Assembly: GCA_018267875.1 (NCBI GenBank) | Contig: JAFDXP010000061.1 | Location: 28,036-92,035, forward strand | DNA: 64,000 bases | Direction of reading: 5' to 3' | DNA from: Bacteroidota bacterium | GTDB lineage: Bacteria > Bacteroidota > Bacteroidia > Chitinophagales > Chitinophagaceae | Part shown: positions 17,854 through 26,389 of the stretch, piece by piece | Numbering within the stretch: the stretch's first letter is position 1 | Layout: each line of letters starts with the position of its first letter | Program-made: the position numbers and the translations under genes | The notes under the pieces: model-generated | Told to the model about the DNA's origin: nothing | Seen by the model: the letters and a program-made list of their open reading frames with translations, nothing else | Databases searched by the model: none

Positions 17854-19914
17854 ATGAGGCGAGCAATCCAAATATGGATACTATTTTTTCTTCTACTTCT
17901 TAATTCGTCTTGGGCTTGTGCACAAGAAGAAGGTGGGCGTTTGTCTGATTCGTTAGAAATTTTGATACGACTTCATCCTCAAAAAGATACCACCAGAGCT
18001 CTATTATTGGCTAAACAATCTTTTTTTTCTTTTGGTATAAATGCAAATGCCGGTGTTCGTGAAGCTACTGAAGCTTTGGCTATTTCTGATTCTTTAAAAT
18101 GGGAAAAAGGAGCTGCATTGGCTCTGCAATCAAGAGGTGCCTGTTATTGGTCACTTAGCAACTACAAGGCGTCTGTAGAAGATTACCTTCGATCCATTCA
18201 ATTGTTCAAAGTTTTAGGAATGGACAATTTAGTAGCCCAAAATTTAGTTAGTTTGGGTGCTGTTAGCCAAGCTATCGGGGATATTTCGTCAGCAAAAGCA
18301 TATTATACCAACGGAGCAGATGCTTTTAAAAAAATAAAAAACTATAAGGGTTTTATTGGTGCATTATATGATTTGGCATACGCGCACATGAGCCTTCTAC
18401 AATATGATACGGCACAAACTATCATTGAATCTGGAATTAAGAATGCTTTAGAGCACCACATTCCAAAAGAATATGTTTCTGGCAAAATAAATTTGGCTGA
18501 ACTTTTCAACACCAGCAATCAGTTCAATTCCGCTAAAGCACTTTTAGATAGCTTGGTAAATGAAAAATTTGGTGCATTAGAGCCATTTAGTGCTGCCTTT
18601 TGTTATGATCAATTAAGCAATCTTTTATCTACCCAAAAAGACTACAATCAAGCATTAGCCTATAGAAAAAAAGCACTTTTCTTTTACAACCGGATAAAAC
18701 ACTATGGGCAAATTAATGAAAGCCACTTACAAATTGGAAACCTATACTATTTACTAAGCAAAAATCCTTACAATAAAGCTGAAAAAGGTTACTATTTACA
18801 AAAGGCTGAAAGAGAAATTAAACAAGTTGTGGGTAGGGGTCGCGAGAACACCCTACATGAGCTGGGGCTTGCATATCATGTTTTGCAAATGGTAAATGAA
18901 GCTCGAGGAAATTTCAAGCAGGCTTACCACTATCAAAGCTTGTCAAAACAAGTGTCTGATAGTATTTTCAGAAAAGAAAACCAAAGTGAAGCAGTTGCCA
19001 GATCCGTTGGTTATGTATATCAACGTTCTAAAGATTCTTTAGCCTTTGTGAGTCAAGTAACGCAATTGCAACTAACTTCATATTTTAATAAAAAATTAGT
19101 TGAAGATTACCGAAAGCAACAAACAATTTTATACTTTTTGATAGTTGCTGGCATTCTTCTTACTCTTGTGATTATTCTTCTTTATCAAAGAAGCTTAAAA
19201 AATACACTGCTAAACAATAAATTGTTTCAGCAATCCATGATACAAAAAATGCAAGAAACTGATTTTGAACACAGAATGAATGAACTGTCTTCACGCGCAC
19301 TGCAAACCCAAATGAATCCCCACTTCATTTTTAATTGTCTTAATGGTATTCGATTATTAGTAGAACAAAACGATAGCAGTTCGGCATCTGCCTATTTGAT
19401 CAAGTTTTCCCGACTAATTCGTCTTATGTTAGAGTCCTCATCAAAAGAATTAGTGTCTATTAATGATGAAATTGATTCCCTTTATTTATATCTTGAACTA
19501 GAAAAACTACGGTTTAAAGAAAAACTTTCTTTTGTTATGAAGTTGGATTTGCCCAATCAAAACGATATATATGTACCACCCATGCTTATTCAACCATTTA
19601 TTGAAAACGCAATCTGGCATGGTTTGATGCCTAAACAAAACGGTGGCTGTGTATCCATTCAAATGAAAAGTGACACCTCAAATCGAACACTTATTGTTAC
19701 GATAGAAGATGATGGAATTGGATTGACAAAATCAAAATCTCAAAAAAAAGAAAATGATGACAAGCCCTCGCGTGGTATGTCATTAACTTCAGATCGTTTA
19801 AAACTTTTGGGCAATAAACTCAATCGCTCATGGTCAATAAAACATAGTGAAATTGTAATGAACGAAATCGAAATTGGTGGAACAATAATTACCTTAAACA
19901 TTCCTTACAAATGA
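17854..19914 (+). CDS. TPR-containing sensor histidine kinase (LytS/YehU type)
   Basis: A 686-residue sensor. Residues 1-23 are a signal peptide (SSWACAQ). A periplasmic region of TPR-like helices covers ~30-390 (ALALQSRGACYWSLSNYKAS, KYTNGADAFKKI-type repeats), followed by a membrane helix ~426-446 (ILYFLIVAGILLTLVIILLY), a short coiled coil, and a His_kinase (PF06580-type) domain with the phosphoacceptor in QMNPHFIFNCLNGIRLL (His490). The ATP-binding part shows PPMLIQPFIENAIWHGL and IEDDGIGLTKS. It autophosphorylates and passes phosphate to the LytTR regulator, whose ATG overlaps its TGA by 4 nt. The signal is unknown; divergence from the surface operon suggests, but does not prove, that it controls that operon. 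Confidence 0.9.
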   Translation: MRRAIQIWILFFLLLLNSSWACAQEEGGRLSDSLEILIRLHPQKDTTRALLLAKQSFFSFGINANAGVREATEALAISDSLKWEKGAALALQSRGACYWSLSNYKASVEDYLRSIQLFKVLGMDNLVAQNLVSLGAVSQAIGDISSAKAYYTNGADAFKKIKNYKGFIGALYDLAYAHMSLLQYDTAQTIIESGIKNALEHHIPKEYVSGKINLAELFNTSNQFNSAKALLDSLVNEKFGALEPFSAAFCYDQLSNLLSTQKDYNQALAYRKKALFFYNRIKHYGQINESHLQIGNLYYLLSKNPYNKAEKGYYLQKAEREIKQVVGRGRENTLHELGLAYHVLQMVNEARGNFKQAYHYQSLSKQVSDSIFRKENQSEAVARSVGYVYQRSKDSLAFVSQVTQLQLTSYFNKKLVEDYRKQQTILYFLIVAGILLTLVIILLYQRSLKNTLLNNKLFQQSMIQKMQETDFEHRMNELSSRALQTQMNPHFIFNCLNGIRLLVEQNDSSSASAYLIKFSRLIRLMLESSSKELVSINDEIDSLYLYLELEKLRFKEKLSFVMKLDLPNQNDIYVPPMLIQPFIENAIWHGLMPKQNGGCVSIQMKSDTSNRTLIVTIEDDGIGLTKSKSQKKENDDKPSRGMSLTSDRLKLLGNKLNRSWSIKHSEIVMNEIEIGGTIITLNIPYK

Positions 19915-20657
19915 AAAACATACAAGCAATTGTAGTAGATGATGAACGAGATAGTACCAAACTTCTTGAAATATTGATTAGACGACATTGTCCAGAGGTT
20001 GAAATTTTAAAAGTATTTCACAATAGTGTAGAAGCTCGAGACCATTTGTTTTCACATCAACCTGATTTATTGTTTTTGGATATTGAAATGCCCATACTCA
20101 ATGGATTTGACTTATTGAAACAACTTACGCCTATTCATTTCAACACTATATTTATAACTGCCTATAATCAATATGCTGTTCGTGCATTTAAATGTGCTGC
20201 TTTAGATTATTTAGTAAAACCGGTTGATCCATCAGAACTGATAGAAGCTGTTTCAAAAGTAAAAATATTCAACAATAGTTTATCTACTGAACACATAACT
20301 GCTTCTGAAGAATTTTTCCAATCAAGAACTCCAATTAACAAAATTGTAATTCCCTCCTCTACTGAATTTCGCTTTATTTCCTTTATTGACATAATATACA
20401 TTGAGGCAAATGATAATTATATCTGTATATATATGAACAATGGTGAAAAACATGTTGTTTCAAAAACGCTAAAAGAAGTTCAATCAATTTTTGAAGAATC
20501 ACATTTCATGCGAATAAATCGCCAATATATGGTCAATTTGAACAAGATTGTTACACTTCAACGAAACGAAAATATACTAATTTTAGAAAATGGAATTACA
20601 TTACCTATTTCACGCATTCATAAAGATACTCTTTTAGATCGTTTCAATAGGTTTTAG
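19911..20657 (+). CDS. LytTR family response regulator
   Basis: A 248-residue two-component regulator. The receiver domain (1-120) shows the acidic pocket VVDDERD (Asp10, Asp11), phospho-acceptor Asp57 in LLFLDIEMPILNGFDLL, the switch Thr in IFITAYNQYAV and the Lys in DYLVKPVD. The LytTR DNA-binding domain (~145-245) shows DIIYIEANDNYICIYMNNG, KEVQSIFEESHFMRINRQYM and VNLNKIVTL. LytTR proteins bind direct repeats about 12 nt apart upstream of targets. The start ATG overlaps the kinase stop (ATGA), so the pair is translationally coupled. It ends 73 nt from the convergent ctaD stop, with a shared hairpin between. Confidence 0.94.
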   Translation: MKNIQAIVVDDERDSTKLLEILIRRHCPEVEILKVFHNSVEARDHLFSHQPDLLFLDIEMPILNGFDLLKQLTPIHFNTIFITAYNQYAVRAFKCAALDYLVKPVDPSELIEAVSKVKIFNNSLSTEHITASEEFFQSRTPINKIVIPSSTEFRFISFIDIIYIEANDNYICIYMNNGEKHVVSKTLKEVQSIFEESHFMRINRQYMVNLNKIVTLQRNENILILENGITLPISRIHKDTLLDRFNRF

Positions 20658-20663
20658 AATTGA

Positions 20664-20699
20664 AAAGAGGCTATCTTCTATATGGAATCAAGCCTCTTT
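20664..20699. terminator. Bidirectional hairpin between LytTR gene and ctaD
   Basis: A 9-bp perfect stem (AAAGAGGCT / AGCCTCTTT) with an 18-nt loop lies between the two convergent stop codons. On the minus strand it is followed by TTTTC, on the plus strand by TTTGG, so it can terminate either transcript, better the oxidase one. Confidence 0.6.
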
Positions 20700-20730
20700 G
20701 GTATAATGCATTAAATTAAGTAAAGGTCAA

Positions 20731-22551
20731 TTAATGTACCTCTTCACCTGGTCGAGCAGGAACGGTTTGAGGAATAAAATCCTTGCCATTTCCGTCATCC
20801 TTATAGTCATAAGGCCAGCGGTGTACTTCTGGAATTTCTCCTTCCCAATTACCATGTCCGGGAACAATCGGGGTTGTCCATTCTAAAGTTGTACTGCCCC
20901 AAGGATTCAATTCATTTACTTTTCGTCCACGGAAAATGCTGATAAAGAAATTAAAAACAAAGAGTAACTGAGCAAAAAATACAACTATTACTGCAATAGA
21001 AATAAAGGCATTCAATCCATCAAATTGTTTGAAAGATTCCCAAGCACTATAATCATAATAACGACGAGGCATTCCAGCAATTCCTTCGTAGTGCATAGGC
21101 CAGAAAATGACATAAGCACCAACAAATGTCAAGAAAAAGTGAATGTAACCAAGTGTATTATTCATAAAGCGACCAAACATTTTTGGAAACCAATGATATA
21201 TACCTGCGAACATTCCTAGAAAACTCGACACACCCATAACCATATGGAAGTGGGCTATTACGAAATATGTATCATGCAAATGAATATCTAAAGCTGAATT
21301 TCCCAGAAAAATACCTGTAAGTCCACCTGAAATAAACATAGAAACAAATCCTAATGCAAAAACCATTGGTACAGTAAAACGAAGATTACCACGCCAAATA
21401 GTTGTAAGCCAATTAAAAGTTTTTACAGACGAAGGAACAGCAATCAGCAAAGTCATTAAAACAAATATGGAACCTAAGAAAGGGCTCATTCCCGTTACGA
21501 ACATGTGGTGCGCCCAAACTAAGAATGAAAGAAAGGTAATTCCAATAAGTGAAATAATCATAGCTGTATATCCAAAAATTGGTTTTCTACTATGGTTTGA
21601 AAGCATTTCAGAAGCTATACCCATGCCAGGAAGCATAATAATATAAACTTCAGGATGTCCTAAGAACCAAAATAAATGTTGATACAAGATAGCTGAACCA
21701 CCAATATGAGGAAGTGCTTTACCACCAATAAATATTTCAGACAAATAGAAAGAAGTACCAAAGTTGCGGTCAAAAATCAACAATACAAAACCTGATAGCA
21801 ACACAGGGAAAGACAATACTCCAATTACAGCAGTAAAGAAAAGAGCCCAAATGGTTAGTGGCATACGAGTCATGCTCATGCCTTTAGTTCTCATGTTTAA
21901 GATTGTAGAAATATAATTTAAACCACCTAACAAAGAGGAAACAACAAATAAAGCCATGGCTATCAACCATAAATCCATACCTAATCCTGATCCTAATGAA
22001 GCTTCACGAATTGCACTTAATGGAGGATAAGCAGTCCAACCGCCAGAAGCAGGCCCTGTTTGAATAAACAAAGAGCTAAACATGATTATGCTGGCTAAAA
22101 AGAAAAACCAATATGAAAGCATATTCATAAAAGGTGAAGCCATATCTCTTGCACCCAATTGCAAGGGAATTAAAAAATTAGCAAAGGTACCGGTAAGTCC
22201 GGCAGTTAACACAAAAAAGATCAGAATAGTGCCATGCATGGTAACTAATGCATAGTAAAACTCAGGACTTAACTTTCCTCCTTTTGCCCAATCTCCCAAG
22301 AAGGTTTCCATAATGGGAAATGTATGATCTGGAAAACCTAATTGCAAACGAAAAAAAACTGAAAATAAGGCTCCAATAATAGCCCAAATAATACCCGTAA
22401 TCAGGAATTGCTTAGCAATAATTTTATGATCCTGACTAAAAATATACTTGGAAATAAAATGTTGTTCGTGATGGTCATGCCCATCATGTCCATGATGATC
22501 GATGGTTCCATGACCCACATTTGCTGATTCTAAAATAACTTGATTAGCCAT
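20731..22551 (-). CDS. ctaD: Cytochrome c oxidase subunit I
   Basis: A 606-residue heme-copper oxidase catalytic subunit with 12 or more membrane helices, which reduces oxygen and pumps protons. Ligand residues are visible: heme a His in TMHGTILIFFVL, the Cu-B His and cross-linked Tyr in WFLGHPEVYIIMLPGMG (an A1-type signature with the D-channel Glu), the His-His pair in WAHHMFVTGM, and HDTYFVIAHFHMVMG for both hemes. The N-terminus (residues 14-31) carries eight His in 18 residues, unusual against canonical subunit I but recurrent in the phylum. It is the last gene of the act-cta operon, 48 nt after ctaC. Subunit III (ctaE) does not follow. Confidence 0.96.
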   Translation of the reverse strand: MANQVILESANVGHGTIDHHGHDGHDHHEQHFISKYIFSQDHKIIAKQFLITGIIWAIIGALFSVFFRLQLGFPDHTFPIMETFLGDWAKGGKLSPEFYYALVTMHGTILIFFVLTAGLTGTFANFLIPLQLGARDMASPFMNMLSYWFFFLASIIMFSSLFIQTGPASGGWTAYPPLSAIREASLGSGLGMDLWLIAMALFVVSSLLGGLNYISTILNMRTKGMSMTRMPLTIWALFFTAVIGVLSFPVLLSGFVLLIFDRNFGTSFYLSEIFIGGKALPHIGGSAILYQHLFWFLGHPEVYIIMLPGMGIASEMLSNHSRKPIFGYTAMIISLIGITFLSFLVWAHHMFVTGMSPFLGSIFVLMTLLIAVPSSVKTFNWLTTIWRGNLRFTVPMVFALGFVSMFISGGLTGIFLGNSALDIHLHDTYFVIAHFHMVMGVSSFLGMFAGIYHWFPKMFGRFMNNTLGYIHFFLTFVGAYVIFWPMHYEGIAGMPRRYYDYSAWESFKQFDGLNAFISIAVIVVFFAQLLFVFNFFISIFRGRKVNELNPWGSTTLEWTTPIVPGHGNWEGEIPEVHRWPYDYKDDGNGKDFIPQTVPARPGEEVH

Positions 22552-22599
22552 TGTATTCTCTTTATTGATTGCTTTTCTAACCCTAAATTATAAAAAAGA

Positions 22600-23649
22600 T
22601 TAGTTCATAGTGATTGCTTTGGAAGTCGTTGCTTTGGACGTAGTGTCGGTACCCTGCGTTGCTGCATCAACAGGGGCATTCATGGAGGCATAGTATGATT
22701 TTTGCATCATAAGCCAAGCCTTATGTTGAATTTCAGTTTCTACAATAACAGTACCACGCATAGAATAGTGACCTTTGCCACACATTTGATCACAAGAAAT
22801 CTCATAAACAAAATTAGGATTTCCAGTTATTTTTTTCATTTCTGCAGTAGTAATTGTTGGCGTAAACCACATTGTAGTTACAATGCCTGGAACTGCATCC
22901 ATTTTCATACGAAAATGAGCTAAACCAACATCATGAATAACATCGCGAGAGCCAATAATTAGTTTAACCGGTTTATTAACAATTAAGTGCATTTCACCGT
23001 TCTCGGCAATTATATCATCATGATTGGCTTTATCATTCCAATCTAATCCAAGAACATTATTTGCATCATTAATGTTTCTAAAATCGCGCTTCCCAAGAAC
23101 TTTATCCTTACCAGGATAACGAATTATCCAGTTAAATTGTTTTCCTACTATTTCGACAACCTGTGAATTTTCAGGAGCAGGAGCGGTCATACTTGACCAA
23201 GCACGCAAACCAATGGCTACTAATACAGCCATAGTGATAGCCGGAACTGTTGTCCATAACAATTCTAATTTATTGTTGTGAGGGAAATAATATGAAGTAC
23301 GCTTTTCGGATGCTTGATAACGGAAAGTAAACCAAAACAATAATGTTTGGGTTATAAAAAATACAATACCGGTAAGAATCAAGGTAACTTTCAGCATGTC
23401 ATCATATTTCACACCGTGGTCAGAAGCTGAGACAGGAAGCATTTTAGGCATCATATATTCATGACATTCCCAAATTCCCCATACACCAAAAACAAACACG
23501 GCTACCATAAGCCATGCAATTGTTCGATTAGTTTGTCGCTCTACCTTTTCCTTCCCGCGAAGTATGGCTGCATATTCACTTGCCTTTGCTATCTGATAAA
23601 TAATGATAAATACCAGTGCAATTAGTGTTATTGTTAGAAATCCCGACAT
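22600..23649 (-). CDS. ctaC: Cytochrome c oxidase subunit II
   Basis: A 349-residue oxidase subunit that takes electrons through the Cu-A centre. The cupredoxin domain shows the early ligand His in RDVIHDVGLAHFRMKMDAVPG-type sequence (split: DVIHDVGLAHF, then RMKMDAVPG) and the Cu-A loop CDQMCGKGHYSM, in which the usual CxExCG Glu is Gln; that residue ligates copper through its backbone, so binding should survive. The N-terminus has about four hydrophobic segments (3-20, 45-60, 87-108, 128-148) where canonical subunit II has two, so it is longer and perhaps anchors to neighbouring subunits. There is no fused cytochrome c domain at the C-terminus, which is a Thr/Ser/Ala-rich tail. Confidence 0.93.
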   Translation of the reverse strand: MSGFLTITLIALVFIIIYQIAKASEYAAILRGKEKVERQTNRTIAWLMVAVFVFGVWGIWECHEYMMPKMLPVSASDHGVKYDDMLKVTLILTGIVFFITQTLLFWFTFRYQASEKRTSYYFPHNNKLELLWTTVPAITMAVLVAIGLRAWSSMTAPAPENSQVVEIVGKQFNWIIRYPGKDKVLGKRDFRNINDANNVLGLDWNDKANHDDIIAENGEMHLIVNKPVKLIIGSRDVIHDVGLAHFRMKMDAVPGIVTTMWFTPTITTAEMKKITGNPNFVYEISCDQMCGKGHYSMRGTVIVETEIQHKAWLMMQKSYYASMNAPVDAATQGTDTTSKATTSKAITMN

Positions 23650-23735
23650 AGTCAGTGTACGTTGTATTTACTAATTAATTATTCTTTTGTGCTATAAAAT
23701 ATTCAATTCAAACTCAAAAAAAGGGAAATTGTCAT

Positions 23736-24968
23736 TTAACTTTGGTGCAATAACGCTTCTTTGAGTAATGGATGATTATTTGGTATTAATGATGCTTTCG
23801 TTAACGAATTAGCAACCGTAAAAATAAACAATCCGATAAAACCAGCAAAAATACCCAATTCATACCAACTTAAGTGCCAATGTTCGCCTAATGGTCCAGG
23901 CATAGTCATGATATAAAAATCTAACCAGTGCCCAAAAATAAGAACTAATGCCATAAAGCTTACGGTAAAATAGTTACGCTTACTAGGACGTGACATCAAG
24001 ATCAATATAGGCATAATGAAGTTGATCACAAAGGTAGCGTACCAAATTAAACCATAAGGTCCTTGTTGACGAATTTTAAAATACGTAGTTTCTTCAGAAA
24101 TGTTTGCATACCAAATCAACATATACTGGTCAAACCATACATATGTCCAAAAGATACTAAAAGCAAACATAAATTTTCCTAAGTCATGAATGTGTTCTTT
24201 TGTTACAATTTCAAGATTTCCTTGATTTTTCAAATAAACAACAATTAATAAAATTACAGACATACCAGAAACAAAAGCACTTGCCCAAGTGTACCAACTA
24301 AACATGGTCGAATACCAATGTGCATCAATACTCATAATCCACATCCAAGGAGTTGTACTCATTTGTGTCAAAGCATAGACAACCAAGAAAGCTCCTGACC
24401 AACGTATAGTTTTCCAATAATTTTGGGTTGCATTTTTAGATGCCTTTTCTTGATCAATAGAGATAGTTCTAAATTTTCGACCAAAAAATGACCATAGTCC
24501 AATTGTTACTACTGTAAACCCAACAAACATTGCCGGATTAAGAAAGCCTCTTTTCCCTTCTAAAATTTTATCACCATCTGGATGAACCCAATGATAAATC
24601 GGGTTATGTCCATCAATATTAAATACAAATGCTGTTAAAAAAAGAATAATCATTGTGATTAATCCAAAAATCCAAACATTGGCACCTATGGCTTCAGGAA
24701 TACGCTTATAGGCAATCAGCCATGAACCTTGAGCTAATGAAACAGCTGCTTGAATAAATACACAAGCCACTGTTATCAGTAGAAAATATACACTGTTATG
24801 CAGCAATACGATCCAAAACCGGGTCTTTTCCGCATGCATAATTTCATGGTTAGCCGCATTACTATTGAGTAAGGTGAAAGCACCAATCAGAAGGGTAACC
24901 ACACCGATTATCATCAATACCAGACTCGTGGTCTTCAATCGTGCCGGTATCTCAAAACGTTCGTTCAT
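23736..24968 (-). CDS. actF: Alternative complex III subunit ActF (quinone-side membrane subunit)
   Basis: A 410-residue polytopic membrane protein (about ten helices) in the position of ActF, the smaller NrfD-like partner of ActC that completes the membrane domain of alternative complex III. Characteristic points are WHYS/HxxY-like polar residues in the helices (SIDAHWYSTMFSWYTWASAF, KFMFAFSIFWTYVWFDQYML) and the loop GHWLDFYIMTMPGPLGEHW. Family knowledge places ActC/ActF at the quinol-binding and proton-translocating interface. It follows actE by 46 nt and precedes ctaC by 86 nt. Sequence alone does not show catalysis; the assignment rests on gene order and helix pattern. Confidence 0.85.
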   Translation of the reverse strand: MNERFEIPARLKTTSLVLMIIGVVTLLIGAFTLLNSNAANHEIMHAEKTRFWIVLLHNSVYFLLITVACVFIQAAVSLAQGSWLIAYKRIPEAIGANVWIFGLITMIILFLTAFVFNIDGHNPIYHWVHPDGDKILEGKRGFLNPAMFVGFTVVTIGLWSFFGRKFRTISIDQEKASKNATQNYWKTIRWSGAFLVVYALTQMSTTPWMWIMSIDAHWYSTMFSWYTWASAFVSGMSVILLIVVYLKNQGNLEIVTKEHIHDLGKFMFAFSIFWTYVWFDQYMLIWYANISEETTYFKIRQQGPYGLIWYATFVINFIMPILILMSRPSKRNYFTVSFMALVLIFGHWLDFYIMTMPGPLGEHWHLSWYELGIFAGFIGLFIFTVANSLTKASLIPNNHPLLKEALLHQS

Positions 24969-25014
24969 TGGTTGACTTTATTATTAGTTTCTCGAAATTT
25001 TATTTTATATATAA

Positions 25015-25692
25015 TTAATGTGATGCCTTTGCGACATCACCAGTTTTCTTTACACCTGATGTATCAGCTGAAGGACTACTTGTGTTAGCAGGTGCATTGT
25101 TGATACCGAAAGCAAAAGGTACACCGCCATTTTCAGATTGTACTTTTTTTATGTACGCAATTACTTGCCAGCGTTGCTTCATATCAAGTTGGCTTGAGTA
25201 TGATCCCATTGCATTCTTGCCAAATTTTACGGCAGCATACATTTGACCTACAGGCATGTGCAGATACTTGGCATCTTTAAAATTAGCAGGCATTGATGCA
25301 AATTTACCACTGGCAAATAAGGGTCCTTGTCCGTCTAACTTTTGACCGTGGCAAATACCACAATAAATATCGAACAATCTTTTCCCTTCTTTCAGTTCAT
25401 CATCTGAAAATCGAAGGTTTGTGGTAAATGATTTGTAGGCAGTTGTATCACCTTCCTTTAAATGATCAGGAAGTTCATGACCCCGTGCAACTGTACCGGG
25501 TACCGGTAAACGACTGGATTGGCTATCTGCAAACACAGGGTTATATGTGTAGGCATCATACGCCCTTGAGTAAACCATATCCGGTGCATAAGTACGACCC
25601 GGATTTCGGTGTTTTTCCCCATTTTGGTTACACGCCGCGAGTCCGAGACCTGCCATTAGGCTTGCCACTACTATGCTTTTGGTCTTATTCAT
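25015..25692 (-). CDS. actE: Alternative complex III subunit ActE, monoheme cytochrome c lipoprotein
   Basis: A 225-residue lipoprotein cytochrome. The start MNKTKSIVVASLMAGLGLAAC gives a clean signal with lipobox Cys20; the frame is open for nine more codons upstream, but these would put the signal out of place. The single heme site is YCGICHGQ (~residue 107) with a distal Met candidate in KFASMPANF or GQMYAAVKFG. It passes electrons from the ActA/ActB core towards the oxidase. The C-terminal ~30 residues are a low-complexity Ser/Thr/Ala tail. It lies between actD (22 nt upstream stop to frame) and actF in the operon. Confidence 0.9.
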   Translation of the reverse strand: MNKTKSIVVASLMAGLGLAACNQNGEKHRNPGRTYAPDMVYSRAYDAYTYNPVFADSQSSRLPVPGTVARGHELPDHLKEGDTTAYKSFTTNLRFSDDELKEGKRLFDIYCGICHGQKLDGQGPLFASGKFASMPANFKDAKYLHMPVGQMYAAVKFGKNAMGSYSSQLDMKQRWQVIAYIKKVQSENGGVPFAFGINNAPANTSSPSADTSGVKKTGDVAKASH

Positions 25693-25741
25693 ATAAGCTG
25701 AAAAAAATACAAAATTCAATGTTCAAATTTAAACCAGATAG

Positions 25742-26320
25742 TTAAGAGCCGGCTAATTGATAATCTTCTTCTTTATCCCAACGTCCATACCACCATTCTG
25801 TTTCTGCATTCTGCACACTGGTTTCCACCGCTCCAGTAGTTTTTAAAAAATCAACTACTTCTTGTTCCGTAACTTGATCGTTCAGTTCGACTGCCATTAC
25901 AAACAAATCATCTGTTTGACGTGGATGAAATAAATGTTTTTTAACGCCCGGCATGATTTGGTTGAGGTAGCAAAAAGTTAGCACCATACCCACTGCAGAG
26001 AATAATACGGTTAATTCGAAAGTAATCGGAATAAATGCAGGAAGAGCAAAATGTGGTTTACCGCCAAAAACCATAGGCCAATCGGAAGTAAATATCCAAC
26101 CCATAAAACCTAAAGCAGTTGCCGTACCTGCTAATCCATAAATAAATCCGACAACGTGCAAGTCGGTTTCTTTTAAACCCATAGCCTGATCCAGTCCGTG
26201 TACAGGAAATGGAGTGTACACATCATGCATTTTGTAGCCACTATGACGTACTTTTTTGACAGCGGGAAATAAAACTTCCTCATCGTCATAGCAAGCAACT
26301 GCAAATTTTTTTATAGCCAT
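25742..26320 (-). CDS. actD: Alternative complex III subunit ActD (DUF3341)
   Basis: A 192-residue membrane subunit with the DUF3341 pattern: N-terminal cytosolic part YKMHDVYTPFPVHGLDQAMG, two membrane helices (~60-82 and ~105-125) separated by the FGGKPHFALPAFIPITFE loop, and a C-terminal ferredoxin-like segment (DLFVMAVELNDQVTEQEVVD). In the known complexes ActD anchors on the cytosolic face next to ActC. The order here (C, D, E, F) is the standard one. It starts at ATG 26320, 69 nt after actC. No metal-binding residues are expected or visible. Confidence 0.9.
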   Translation of the reverse strand: MAIKKFAVACYDDEEVLFPAVKKVRHSGYKMHDVYTPFPVHGLDQAMGLKETDLHVVGFIYGLAGTATALGFMGWIFTSDWPMVFGGKPHFALPAFIPITFELTVLFSAVGMVLTFCYLNQIMPGVKKHLFHPRQTDDLFVMAVELNDQVTEQEVVDFLKTTGAVETSVQNAETEWWYGRWDKEEDYQLAGS

Positions 26321-26389
26321 TTCAATTCAAAAATTCAATGTTAATTGTTGTTCCAAAAATTACATTTGGCAATTCAGTCATTTTTACTA

